Shown piece after piece: positions 35,613-43,274 of a DNA stretch of 57,290 nucleotides. Origin of the DNA: Candidatus Binatia bacterium (GTDB lineage: Bacteria; Desulfobacterota; Binatia; UBA12015). The position numbers and the translations under genes are program-made. A model generated the notes under the pieces. That model ran no database searches. It saw only the letters and a list, made by a program, of their open reading frames with translations, and was not told the origin of the DNA. Each line of letters starts with the position of its first letter. Within the stretch, counting starts at the first letter, position 1. The DNA lies in NCBI GenBank assembly GCA_019749875.1, contig JAIEPK010000087.1:1-57290 (forward strand), given 5' to 3'.

Positions 35613-36008
35613 ATGAGATCGTCATGGAAGGCCGTCGCGATGGTTGCAGCGTTCGCCGCACTCGTCCTGGCAACGCCCGCTCATGCGGGCTTCTACTGTC
35701 GGACGGTGCGCTCGGTCGCGCTGAAGCCCGTCGACCCCACCGCCGTCGTGCTGCGCCGGGGCTTCGCGGAGATCGACGAGTGCTTCGGGCTGTCGTTTCT
35801 TCGCGTGCGCGTCTTCGGATCGGTCCCGGACGGCACCGCGTTCGCGGTCGCGCTGCCGGCCTTGGAGCCGATCCTCGGCGACTTCTTCTCGATCGTCGGC
35901 GGCAGGGCGGACTCCCTGATCGAAGGACTCACGAGCGCCGGCGTGACCGGGCGCGAGATCGACGTCGTCGACGAGAGCTTCACGCCCGTCCTCTCCGGCC
36001 AGTTCTGA
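35613..36008 (+). CDS. Small secreted protein of unknown function (131 aa)
   Basis: A clear signal peptide (MRSSWKAVAMVAAFAALVLATPAHA) is followed by a mature part of about 106 residues with a Cys pair (FYCRTVRS ... EIDECFGLS) and otherwise mixed alpha/beta character. I do not recognise the family. ATG 35613 has AAGGAG six bases upstream. It is flanked by hairpins on both sides and so appears monocistronic. The likely location is the periplasm or outside. Confidence 0.75.
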   Translation: MRSSWKAVAMVAAFAALVLATPAHAGFYCRTVRSVALKPVDPTAVVLRRGFAEIDECFGLSFLRVRVFGSVPDGTAFAVALPALEPILGDFFSIVGGRADSLIEGLTSAGVTGREIDVVDESFTPVLSGQF

Positions 36009-36013
36009 CGGTG

Positions 36014-36044
36014 TGCCTGCGGCCGTCTCGCACGGCCGCAGGCA
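36014..36044 (+). terminator. Strong hairpin terminator after the 131-aa secreted protein
   Basis: TGCCTGCGGCCGT-ctcgc-ACGGCCGCAGGCA is a perfect 13-bp stem with a 5-base loop, 6 nt after the stop. No T-run follows. Confidence 0.75.
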
Positions 36045-36450
36045 GCTCTGGATTCTCGGTCCGGAGCGCTCGCCGCTCCCGCCGAGCTCTCGACGAGGCG
36101 ACGTCGCGGGGGCCGTGCGCACGTGGCCGCTCGGGCCTGCAGGCTCGTGCAGGGTGATTCGACCGCGCCCGCAATCGATTGCATGGTCGGCCGCCGTGGA
36201 ATTCGCCGAACGGCGTCGGGCAGCGTCACGTTCGCGTCGCTCGTGTCTGGATTGACGAGCGAGCGACGGGGCAGATCACCCGGTCGCGGCGCCGGCCCCG
36301 TATTCTTGACGCACATCGAGGGTGATCTCCCCCCGGATCCGCTGCAAGTGCCCGAGATCCGATGATCACGGCCGTTGGCAGAGGCGTTGCACCGGCCGCA
36401 CGAGGAATGCGCGCGGCCGGTGCCGCCGCCGAAGACGGAGGTCGAATCAG
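36045..36450. other. Gene-free spacer before the TSP3-repeat gene
   Basis: About 400 nt in which I see no supported gene. Two TTGACG hexamers (36252-36257, 36306-36311) could be -35 boxes for the downstream gene, but neither has a convincing -10. Confidence 0.4.
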
Positions 36451-36963
36451 ATGAGACGAAAGCTCTGTGTATGGACGTTCGGTGCCATGTTCTTGTCCGC
36501 GTGGATCGGCATGCTGGGAGTCGACCCGAGCTACGCGAGCAAGGTGACCAAGCACGACCTCGACGGCGACGGCCTCAGCAACCGCAAGGAAGCGAAGCTC
36601 GGAACCGACCCTCTCGATCCGGACTCGGACGGCGACGGCGTCAACGACGGACGTGAGGTCAAGAAGCTCAAGACGGATCCGACCAACCCCGACACCGACG
36701 CGGATGGCCTCGACGACGGAGACGAGGTCGCGGTCGGTACCGATCCGAGCAACCCCGACAGCGACGAGGATGGATTGACCGACGGCGAGGAGCAGGCCGA
36801 CGGCACGGATCCGCTCGATGCCGACAGCGATGGCGACGGCATCGAGGACGGCGAGGATGACGCGCCCGAGTGCGACCAGCAGGCGAACCCGAGCTGCGAT
36901 GACGACTCGAACGACCAGAGCGCGGACGAGGGATCTGGCGACGACGACAGCACCGTCGGGTGA
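36451..36963 (+). CDS. Secreted thrombospondin-type-3-repeat calcium-binding protein
   Basis: 170 residues: a signal peptide (MRRKLCVWTFGAMFLSAWIGMLG..SYA), then about five TSP3/dockerin-like calcium loops (HDLDGDGLSNRKE, DSDGDGVNDGREV, DTDADGLDDGDEV, DSDEDGLTDGEEQ, DSDGDGIEDGEDD). They are spaced about 25 residues apart and joined by GTDP(S/L)(N/D)P turns. A very acidic Asp/Ser tail with two Cys ends the chain. Each loop offers Asp side chains for Ca2+, so the protein should stiffen on calcium. It has no catalytic domain and may be a stand-alone spacer or surface binder. GGAGG lies nine bases before ATG 36451. Confidence 0.85.
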   Translation: MRRKLCVWTFGAMFLSAWIGMLGVDPSYASKVTKHDLDGDGLSNRKEAKLGTDPLDPDSDGDGVNDGREVKKLKTDPTNPDTDADGLDDGDEVAVGTDPSNPDSDEDGLTDGEEQADGTDPLDADSDGDGIEDGEDDAPECDQQANPSCDDDSNDQSADEGSGDDDSTVG

Positions 36964-36976
36964 GGATCAGCCGACA

Positions 36977-37023
36977 CGACGACGGGGGCAGGGCGTCGAG
37001 CAGCGCCGTGCCGCCCGTCGTCG
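36977..37023. terminator. Long bidirectional hairpin between convergent genes
   Basis: CGACGACGGG (36977-36986) pairs perfectly with CCCGTCGTCG (37014-37023). Nested pairs GGCA/TGCC and GGCG/CGCC continue the stem inward. It lies between the TSP3 gene and the convergent LuxR-type gene and can serve both. Confidence 0.6.
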
Positions 37024-37116
37024 CGTAGTGGACCGGCTTCTCACGCAGCCCCGCTTCGATGAGCGCCGCTCGCCGGCGCCTGGCGGCGGCGCTCGCTCTG
37101 CCCGCACCTCGCGAGG

Positions 37117-37689
37117 TCAGGAGCTTTGCGGACTGAGCAGGTCCTCGAGGAAGAACGCCGCCAGGTCGTGGCGACCGGACAGTCCCGCCTTGCGGTAGAT
37201 CGCGGTCGCTTGCTGGCGCACGGTCGCCTCTCCGACGTTGCGGAGCTGAGCGATCTCCTTGTGGCTGAAGCCTTTCAGCAGGAGAAGCGCGACCTCGCTC
37301 TCTGCTGCCGACAGGTGCCAGCGCTTGAGCTGCTGATCGATCGCGGCCGCGAGCCCAGAGATGAGGTCGGCGGCTTGCAGACGCCACCGCGCTGCCTCCG
37401 CGTCGCTCTCGCGCAGGCGCCGGCCCAGGCCGTCCGCCTCGGCGCGTAACCTCGCGGTCTCTGCCGCGAGCCCGCGGATCCGCAGCGACGCCCACACCAG
37501 TCCCACCAGTCCGACGAGTGCGATCGTGCCCTCGAACAGGCCGTGCGCGAGCGTCGTCCCCTGTCGGGAGTCGCTGATCAGATCCATCGTCGCGAGCGCG
37601 AGGATCAGCCCGAAGGCGGTAGCTGCTCCCTTCGTCGCACGTCCGCTGCGTACGCCATCTGCTGGATCCGATCGCGAAAAGCCTTGCAT
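37117..37689 (-). CDS. Membrane-anchored LuxR-type HTH transcriptional regulator
   Basis: 190 residues: two predicted TM helices (about 25-40 AFGLILALATMDLI and 50-70 LFEGTIALVGLVGLVWASL), a heptad-like linker (AAETARLRAEADGLGRRLRESDAEAARW, about 75-105), and a C-terminal GerE/LuxR helix-turn-helix (about 125-190: LSAAESEVALLLLKGFSHKEIA). There is no ligand or receiver domain. The DNA-binding part is thus tethered to the inner membrane, with a short periplasmic loop as a possible sensor. It is divergent from the ApbE/ferric-reductase operon, with two dyads between, so control of that operon is likely. Confidence 0.85.
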   Translation of the reverse strand: MQGFSRSDPADGVRSGRATKGAATAFGLILALATMDLISDSRQGTTLAHGLFEGTIALVGLVGLVWASLRIRGLAAETARLRAEADGLGRRLRESDAEAARWRLQAADLISGLAAAIDQQLKRWHLSAAESEVALLLLKGFSHKEIAQLRNVGEATVRQQATAIYRKAGLSGRHDLAAFFLEDLLSPQSS

Positions 37690-37721
37690 CGGCGGGGCGT
37701 ATCACATCCGTGGCATGGACC

Positions 37722-37776
37722 GGAGTCGACTCCAGCGGCAGACAGCGAGCGGGGCCGGAGCTTTCCGTCTCCGGCC
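37722..37776. promoter_or_regulatory. Two dyads between the LuxR-type gene and the redox operon
   Basis: The perfect 12-bp palindrome GGAGTCGACTCC (37722-37733) is followed by the 8-8-8 inverted repeat GGCCGGAG-ctttccgt-CTCCGGCC (37753-37776). Both sit in the 104-bp divergent spacer, ending 17 bp before ATG 37794. Dimeric LuxR-type HTH proteins bind such dyads; the second could also be an mRNA hairpin over the ribosome site. Confidence 0.45.
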
Positions 37777-37793
37777 GAACTGGAGGAGCTGCG

Positions 37794-38144
37794 ATGAAGG
37801 AGAATTCGTCCGCGACACGCACGGCGGTGGCCGCCGCAGTCGCCGCGTGCAGCTTGACGCTGTCCGTGGGGATCACCACCGCCGCGCTGCTTGGCTATCT
37901 CGGGCGCGGCACGCACGAGAGGCCGACCGGTGCGCCGTCTGCGGGTGCGCTGACCGGTTCAGTCCCGGCCGGATCGCCTGGCGTGGTGCTGGTGCCCGTC
38001 CGTCCCGCCCTGGAGGCGCCACGCGCCGGGTTCCGTGAAGGCGTGCCGGAGGGTGTCCGCCGTGCGTCGCTGCGCGAGCACGATCGTGACGATGTCCACG
38101 AGCAGGAGGCCGAGCCCCGTGACGATCATGAAGACGACGATTGA
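37794..38144 (+). CDS. Small membrane or secreted protein of unknown function (116 aa), first gene of the redox operon
   Basis: One hydrophobic segment at about 12-38 (VAAAVAACSLTLSVGITTAALLGYL) acts as TM anchor or uncleaved signal. A Gly/Pro-rich linker and a charged C-terminus ending EDDD follow. I do not recognise a family. ATG 37794 has GGAGGAG five bases upstream. The gene overlaps the next start by 17 nt. Its place at the head of an ApbE/ferric-reductase/haem operon suggests a membrane redox accessory. Confidence 0.6.
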   Translation: MKENSSATRTAVAAAVAACSLTLSVGITTAALLGYLGRGTHERPTGAPSAGALTGSVPAGSPGVVLVPVRPALEAPRAGFREGVPEGVRRASLREHDRDDVHEQEAEPRDDHEDDD

Positions 38145-38559
38145 CGTCCGCACCGGCTCCGCCGGCCACGAAGGATGGAACCCGCAGGGCGTTTCATCTG
38201 ACGGCGCCGGAGCGTCCCGCACGGTCCCGAAGATCCGGCTGTCGGCGCTCGAGTGGCGGCTGTACCTGTCGTCGCTCCTGGCCGGTGCGTACGTTCTCGC
38301 CTGGGTGGCGTTCGCCGCGCGCACGCCGCGGACGGCGACCGAGAGTGTCGCCGAAGCGGCGGCGCCGCGTGGCGTGCGCATGACGGCTGCGGCACCGAAC
38401 GCGGGGTTCGTCTGGATCGACGACGTGCCGATCGCCGAGCGTCCCGCGGTTTCGCTGCCGCCGGGGTGGGCGATCGCCGAGCGGCCGGGGACGCCTTCCA
38501 CGGACCCGGTGCGGCGGGCAGCCGACGTGCGGCCACGCATCCGCACGAGGAGCTCGTGA
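38128..38559 (+). CDS. Single-TM protein of unknown function (143 aa) preceding apbE-type gene
   Basis: A hydrophilic N-terminus, one TM helix at about 43-62 (WRLYLSSLLAGAYVLAWVAF), then a periplasmic tail of about 80 residues ending IRTRSS. There is no Cys or haem motif. Comparable small single-TM proteins precede ApbE/ferric-reductase genes in other high-GC bacteria. It may be a scaffold or a flavin-acceptor candidate, although the classical (S/T)GA(S/T) flavinylation motif is not seen. ATG 38128 lies inside the end of the previous gene; its stop overlaps the ApbE-type start. Confidence 0.6.
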   Translation: MKTTIDVRTGSAGHEGWNPQGVSSDGAGASRTVPKIRLSALEWRLYLSSLLAGAYVLAWVAFAARTPRTATESVAEAAAPRGVRMTAAAPNAGFVWIDDVPIAERPAVSLPPGWAIAERPGTPSTDPVRRAADVRPRIRTRSS

Positions 38560-39455
38560 TGCCGACCTTCGGAGCGATGGGGACAGAGGTCGCTGTGCAT
38601 GCGCCGGGGCTCGCCCGTGCGGACGAGGAACGGCTGGCGGCCGGCGTGGCAGAGATCTTCGCGCGCAGCGAAGCCCGCTTCAGCCGCTTTCGTCCCGACA
38701 GCGAGCTGTCGCGGTTGAACGCGGCCGATCGACCGACCGTCGTGTCGCGCGCGCTCTTCGACGTGCTGCAGAGCGCCCGGCGCTGCTTCGCGCTGACCGA
38801 CGGCATCTTCGACCCAACCGTCGCGGCGGCGCTCGCCGGCCACGGATACGATCGGCCGTTCACGGCAGGCGCGCTCGACCGTCCGCACGTCGAGCGCGCG
38901 CCGGCGTGCTCCTTCGCCGACGTCGTGCTCGACGAGGCGACGTGCACGGTCGACAAGCCGTTGCACGTCCGCCTGGACCTGGGAGGGATCGTCAAGGGCA
39001 GGACCGCCGATCATGCGGCCGGGCTCCTGCCCCGTCCGGGCGTCGTCGATGCCGGCGGCGATGCGGTGCTGCGCGACGTCGAGCACGAAGGCCCTCGGTG
39101 GATCGTCGACGTGGAGGACCCCCGCGACGCGCGCCGCGCGCTTCTCGCGCTCGCCATCGGTGACCGGGCGGTCGCGACGAGCGGCACGAACCGCCGGCGC
39201 TGGGCGGCCGGTGGTGGCATGGCACATCACCTGATCGATCCTCGCACCGGGAAGCCCGCGGCCTCGGACCTGGTCCAGGTGACGATCGTCGCCGCGAGTG
39301 CAGAGCTCGCCGAGGTCCTCGCCAAGACGGTCCTGGTGCTCGGTGCCCGCGACGGCGGCGCCTTCCTGTCGCGGTTCGACGACGTTGCAGCGATCCTCGT
39401 CGGAACGGACGGCGACGTGCGCCGGATCGGCGACCTCGAGGTGATCGATGGGTAA
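38559..39455 (+). CDS. apbE: FAD:protein FMN transferase (ApbE family)
   Basis: 298 residues of the ApbE fold, which moves FMN from FAD onto a Thr/Ser of extracytoplasmic proteins. Visible motifs are MGTEVAV at the N-terminus, RFSRFRPDSELSRLN (about 40-54), DGIFDPTV, LDLGGIVKGRTAD, VDAGGDA (the GGD signature) and HHLIDPRTGKPA near 225. The N-terminus lacks a signal peptide or lipobox, so this copy looks cytoplasmic or non-classically exported. GAGGAG lies six bases before ATG 38559. The ferric-reductase-like gene overlaps its 3' end by 8 nt. The target is probably membrane-bound and may lie outside the window. Confidence 0.93.
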   Translation: MPTFGAMGTEVAVHAPGLARADEERLAAGVAEIFARSEARFSRFRPDSELSRLNAADRPTVVSRALFDVLQSARRCFALTDGIFDPTVAAALAGHGYDRPFTAGALDRPHVERAPACSFADVVLDEATCTVDKPLHVRLDLGGIVKGRTADHAAGLLPRPGVVDAGGDAVLRDVEHEGPRWIVDVEDPRDARRALLALAIGDRAVATSGTNRRRWAAGGGMAHHLIDPRTGKPAASDLVQVTIVAASAELAEVLAKTVLVLGARDGGAFLSRFDDVAAILVGTDGDVRRIGDLEVIDG

Positions 39456-40116
39456 GTCTTTCTCGTACGGCATCCTCGGTGGCGTGATCCTGCTCGGGAT
39501 CGCCGATGCGCTCGGCACGCGGATGGGTCTGGTGGACGGTGCGTTGCCGCGCGACCCGGGCACCGCCGCGTGGACGTCGTCGCGCGCCGCCGGTGTCGCG
39601 GCGTATTTCGCGCTGAGCCTCGACGTGATCTTCGGCCTGTTCATCTCCACCGGTCGCGCCGACCGCTTCATCCCGCGTGCGCAGACGGTCGAGGTGCACC
39701 GGTGGCTCTCGTCGACGACGCTCGCGCTCATCGGTGGACACGTCCTGCTGCTTCTCGGTGACGGCTACGCTCGCTTCGACCTGCTCGATGCGATGGTGCC
39801 GTTCGTCCATCCGTATCGTCCGCTCGCCGTCGGCCTCGGCATCCTCGCCGGCGATCTCGCTCTGGTGCTCCACGGCAGCTTCTCCCTGCGGCGCAAGATC
39901 GGCATCGCCCTGTGGCGGAGACTTCATCGATTGACCTTCGCGCTCTTCGTCCTGGCCGCGACGCACGGGCTTGTCGCCGGTACCGATGCGGCGGCTCCGT
40001 TCATGATCGTCACGTACGCGACGACCGCCGGCGTCGTCGCGATCTTGCTCGTCGCCCGCCTCTTGCCTTTCTCAGACGGAGGCAGCGCAAGGCGGACGGC
40101 GGAGGAGTCGGCATGA
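39448..40116 (+). CDS. Ferric-reductase-like transmembrane haem b protein
   Basis: 222 residues with about six hydrophobic segments (YGILGGVILLGIADAL; AAYFALSLDVIFGLFI; TTLALIGGHVLLLLG; LAVGLGILAGDLALVL; LTFALFVLAATHGLV; VTYATTAGVVAILLVARLL). Two His pairs on facing helices, VHRWLSSTTLALIGGH and LHRLTFALFVLAATH, have the spacing of bis-His b-haem sites in the FRD/cytochrome b561-like domain. No flavin/NADPH domain follows. It probably passes electrons across the inner membrane, with its partners from the same operon. Confidence 0.88.
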   Translation: MGKSFSYGILGGVILLGIADALGTRMGLVDGALPRDPGTAAWTSSRAAGVAAYFALSLDVIFGLFISTGRADRFIPRAQTVEVHRWLSSTTLALIGGHVLLLLGDGYARFDLLDAMVPFVHPYRPLAVGLGILAGDLALVLHGSFSLRRKIGIALWRRLHRLTFALFVLAATHGLVAGTDAAAPFMIVTYATTAGVVAILLVARLLPFSDGGSARRTAEESA

Positions 40117-40550
40117 GGCGTGTGCTGAGGATCGTCATCGTGGCGCTGGCCGGGTTGCTCGTGCTCGCGCAATTCGTTCCCGTCGACCGCACCAATCCGC
40201 CGGTCGAGGGCGACGTCGCAGCGCCGCCGGAAGTGGAGTCCGCTCTGCGTACCGCGTGCTACGACTGTCACTCGAACGAGACGACGTGGCCGTGGTACGG
40301 CCACGTCGCACCGGTCTCCTGGCTGCTCGCGTACGACGTGAGCGCCGGACGCGAGGAGCTGAACTTCTCGAGCTGGCAGAACGACGACGCGCGCCGGCGA
40401 CAGAAGAAGCAGAAGGAGATCGTCGAGACGCTGGGCGAGGGAGAGATGCCACCGTGGTACTACCTCGCGATGCATCCCGACGCGCGCCGTGCCGACCTGC
40501 AGCTCATCCGCCGCTGGGCGGAGGCGAGCGCCGACAGCGCGCAGCCGTAG
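40113..40550 (+). CDS. Membrane-anchored haem-binding protein with one CXXCH
   Basis: 145 residues: an N-terminal TM/signal (VLRIVIVALAGLLVLAQFVPV), then ACYDCHSNETTWPWYGHVAPVSWLL. The CYDCH site binds a c-type haem; the W-P-WY and MPPWYY (about residue 112) motifs are typical of the 'haem_bd' domain family. ATGA overlap with the preceding gene and GGAGGAG before the start fix the boundary. It would receive or donate electrons in the periplasm next to the b-haem protein. A strong hairpin follows the stop immediately. Confidence 0.9.
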   Translation: MRRVLRIVIVALAGLLVLAQFVPVDRTNPPVEGDVAAPPEVESALRTACYDCHSNETTWPWYGHVAPVSWLLAYDVSAGREELNFSSWQNDDARRRQKKQKEIVETLGEGEMPPWYYLAMHPDARRADLQLIRRWAEASADSAQP

Positions 40551-40574
40551 CCGCGGTGGCTCGAGCCACCGTGG
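40551..40574. terminator. Bidirectional hairpin terminator between redox operon and P-type ATPase
   Basis: CCGCGGTGGC-tcga-GCCACCGTGG is a 10-bp stem (one G-T pair) starting right after the stop at 40550. Its core CGGTGGCTCGAGCCACCG is a perfect 18-bp palindrome. It separates convergent genes. Confidence 0.7.
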
Positions 40575-40604
40575 CGATGGGCGAGGCGGACGGCGCTCCG
40601 GCGC

Positions 40605-43076
40605 TCAGCGCCCGCGTGGCGCCGGAGTGACGATCGCCGTCGCGACGGCGATGAGCGCCGCGAGCATCCAGTCGTCCCAGTGCAGCGGCTGCAGTGCGAG
40701 CCTCGCACCGAGCGGGCTCTCGATCACGAGCACCGTGGACAGCGCCGTTGCGAGCACGATCACGCGTGCGGGCATCGTGGCGAGTCGGCTGAGTCGAGCC
40801 GCCGCTGCGGCGCTGGCGAACGTCAGCATCGCCAGCGCCATGGCACGACCGTGTCCCACGTCGTTGCGCTCGCTGACGCTGCGCATGAAGCCCACCGTCA
40901 CCGCGACCGTGAGCAGGGCACCGCCGCCGAGGATGCCGAGCCACTGCCTTCGGTCGAAGAAGCGCAGGCGGCGCCCGCGCCGCGGTGGGCGCGGGTCGCC
41001 GGCGGGTGCCGGATCCTGAAAGGCGAGCAGGGCGGTCGGATGGATCACGAGCTCGAGCCACACGATGTGGATCGGCAGGTACAGCAGCGGGTAGCCGGCG
41101 AGCGGGATCAGCGCTGCGGTGATCACCAGGGGGAGATGGACCATGAGCAGGTAGGCGAAGCTGCTCTGCAGATTGCGGAACAGCTGCTGTGCCTCGGCGA
41201 CCGCGCGCACGATGGTGCGGAAGTTGTCGTCGAGCAGCACGATCGCGGCGACGTCGCGTGCGCTGCGCGTCGCACGGGCGCCCATCGCCACGCCGACGTC
41301 CGCGGCCTGCAAGGCCGGCACGTCGTTCACGCCGTCCCCCGTCACGGCAACGATGTCACCGCCGCGCTGCAGGGCCTGCACGAGCGCCAGCTTCTGCATC
41401 GGCACGGCCCGCGCGATGACGTCGACTCCGGCCAGCGCGTCGGGCGTGATCTCGCGATCCACGGTGAGCACGTCGTCCGCGATCACCACGCGCGGCGTTC
41501 CGTCCGCGAGCCCGATCTCGCGTGCGACCGCGCTTCCGGTCGCCGGGTGGTCGCCGGTCACGATGACGGTGCGGATTCCGGCGCGGCGGCATGCGGCCAC
41601 CGCCGCCTCGACCCCTTCGCGCACCGGATCCTCGAAGGCCAGCAATCCGGCCATCTCGAAGCCGCGATCGGGCTCGCCGCCCGGCCAGCTCGCCTCGTCG
41701 ATCGTGCGGGTGGCACAGCCGATCACCTTGTGACCGTCCGCGGCCAGACGCTCCGCCGTGTCGCTCCAGGTCCGTCGGGCGTCGGCAGACAGTGGGCAGA
41801 GCGCGAGGATGCTCTCCGGTGAGCCCTTGGTCACCGCGGTCGTGTCGCCCGCGTCGCGCCGCAGCACGATGGTGCCGCGGCGGCGCTCCTCGTCGAAGGG
41901 AAAGGCCGCGCGCACGTCCGGGTCGTCGCCGACGACACCGTGCACGAGGGCCGCGCCACGGATCGCCGTATCGAGCGCGTCGGTGGACGATGCCGCCGAC
42001 GTGCAGGCCGCGAGCGCGAGCAGGTCCGCATCGGTCCGTCCCGGTGCGGGGTGCAGGTGGGTCAGGGCGAGCCGTCCCTCGGTGATGGTCCCGGTCTTGT
42101 CGGAGCAGATGCAGGTGACCCGGCCGATGTTCTCGACCGAGACGCCGCGTCGTACCAGCGCCTGCACGCGGGCGAGGCGGTACACGCCCACGCCGAGGAA
42201 GAAGGTGAACACCACGGGGAACTCTTCCGGCATCGCCGCGATCGCGAGCGTCAAGGCGCTCACGATCGCGTCCACGACGCCGTGCCCCTGCACGAGGCGC
42301 ACGACCGCGAGGACCACGCACAGGAGCAGCGCTCCACCCACCAGCACGGAGACCAGCGCCGCGATCGCGGCTTGCAGGGGCGTGCGCGCCTGCGCGCCGC
42401 TCATGGCGGAGCGTGCGATCTCTCCGTAGAGCGTCTCGCCCCCGGTATAGACCACGCGCACGGTCGCCGATCCCGTGAGGACGTGCGTGCCCGCTCGCCC
42501 CCAGTGCTCCTCGCCGACGTCCGGGGGAAGCGTCCCGTCGGTCACGAGGAGTGCCCGCTTGCGTGCCGGAAAGGACTCGCCGGTGAGCGACGACTCGTCG
42601 ACCTTCAGGCCGTCGCCGGCGAGGATGATGCCATCGGCCGGGAACGGTGCACCGGCCTCGACGTGGACCAGATCCCCCGGCACGAGCGCGACCGCGGGCA
42701 GGTCCGCCGCGACGCCATCGCGCTCGACCACCGCCCTGCTGGCGAGGCGGCTCTCCAGCCCGCTGGTCGAGACGCGCGTCCGGCGGTGGAGGAACGCATC
42801 CATGCCGACCAGGGGGACGATCGCGACCAGCAGCGGCAGCGCCTCGGATGCTTGACCGATGGCGACGTACAGTGCCGCCACCCCGATCAGGAACCACAGC
42901 ATCGGGTCACGCGCGGTGTCGCGTGCGAGCTCGAGCCAGCCGTGCCGGGCGTCGGGGACGATCTCGTTGGTCCCGTAGCGCCGTCGCCGTGCGTCAGCCT
43001 CCGCCGTGCTGAGCGCCGCGAGCCCGACCGGGAGCTCGCCGAGACGGTGGGCAGCGATGGGACCTGTCGAGATCAT
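40605..43076 (-). CDS. P-type cation-transporting ATPase (P2-like)
   Basis: 823 residues with the full P-ATPase plan: N-terminal cation_ATPase_N-like region (ALSTAEADARRRRYGTNEI), actuator TGES (165-168), M4 motif PEEFP (283-287), phosphorylation site DKTGT (326-330), VTKGSPES nucleotide loop, TGDHP, and the hinge TGDGVNDVPAL; six C-terminal TM helices follow. There is no heavy-metal-binding domain or CPC motif, so it is not a P1B copper/zinc pump. PEEFP replaces the PEGLP of calcium pumps and is common in bacterial P2-like ATPases with uncertain ion. It is divergent from the universal stress protein gene. Confidence 0.92.
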   Translation of the reverse strand: MISTGPIAAHRLGELPVGLAALSTAEADARRRRYGTNEIVPDARHGWLELARDTARDPMLWFLIGVAALYVAIGQASEALPLLVAIVPLVGMDAFLHRRTRVSTSGLESRLASRAVVERDGVAADLPAVALVPGDLVHVEAGAPFPADGIILAGDGLKVDESSLTGESFPARKRALLVTDGTLPPDVGEEHWGRAGTHVLTGSATVRVVYTGGETLYGEIARSAMSGAQARTPLQAAIAALVSVLVGGALLLCVVLAVVRLVQGHGVVDAIVSALTLAIAAMPEEFPVVFTFFLGVGVYRLARVQALVRRGVSVENIGRVTCICSDKTGTITEGRLALTHLHPAPGRTDADLLALAACTSAASSTDALDTAIRGAALVHGVVGDDPDVRAAFPFDEERRRGTIVLRRDAGDTTAVTKGSPESILALCPLSADARRTWSDTAERLAADGHKVIGCATRTIDEASWPGGEPDRGFEMAGLLAFEDPVREGVEAAVAACRRAGIRTVIVTGDHPATGSAVAREIGLADGTPRVVIADDVLTVDREITPDALAGVDVIARAVPMQKLALVQALQRGGDIVAVTGDGVNDVPALQAADVGVAMGARATRSARDVAAIVLLDDNFRTIVRAVAEAQQLFRNLQSSFAYLLMVHLPLVITAALIPLAGYPLLYLPIHIVWLELVIHPTALLAFQDPAPAGDPRPPRRGRRLRFFDRRQWLGILGGGALLTVAVTVGFMRSVSERNDVGHGRAMALAMLTFASAAAAARLSRLATMPARVIVLATALSTVLVIESPLGARLALQPLHWDDWMLAALIAVATAIVTPAPRGR

Positions 43077-43127
43077 CGTTCAGATGAGCACGCCCGTGTC
43101 ACTTCAGATTCCAGGGCACGCCGACGC

Positions 43128-43198
43128 ACGATCAGCGCATAGTCGACCGTCGCGAGGACGTCGAACGACTCTCACGGCCGATCGAACGATCAGCGAAT
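43128..43198. repeat. Two 13-bp direct repeats in the P-ATPase/USP divergent spacer
   Basis: ACGATCAGCGCAT (43128-43140) and ACGATCAGCGAAT (43186-43198) differ at one base and lie 58 bp apart in the 198-bp divergent region. They are possible operator half-sites; the evidence is weak. Confidence 0.3.
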
Positions 43199-43274
43199 GG
43201 ATCACACCCCTCGGACCGGCTACTTTCCGAGGTCACCAGCACTGAAGCGCCGGCGGACGAGGAAGAGGTCGATG

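Noticed and set aside
37959-38131. A minus-strand frame reading like a TM helix (MIVTGLGLLLVDIVTIVLAQ)
   Set aside because: It is antisense to the 116-residue gene, which has a good ribosome site and operon linkage; no ribosome site was found for the antisense frame. It remains an odd coincidence.
40605-43076. P1B heavy-metal (copper/zinc) pump
   Set aside because: There is no CPC motif and no N-terminal metal-binding domain; PEEFP and a six-helix C-terminus fit the P2-like class instead.
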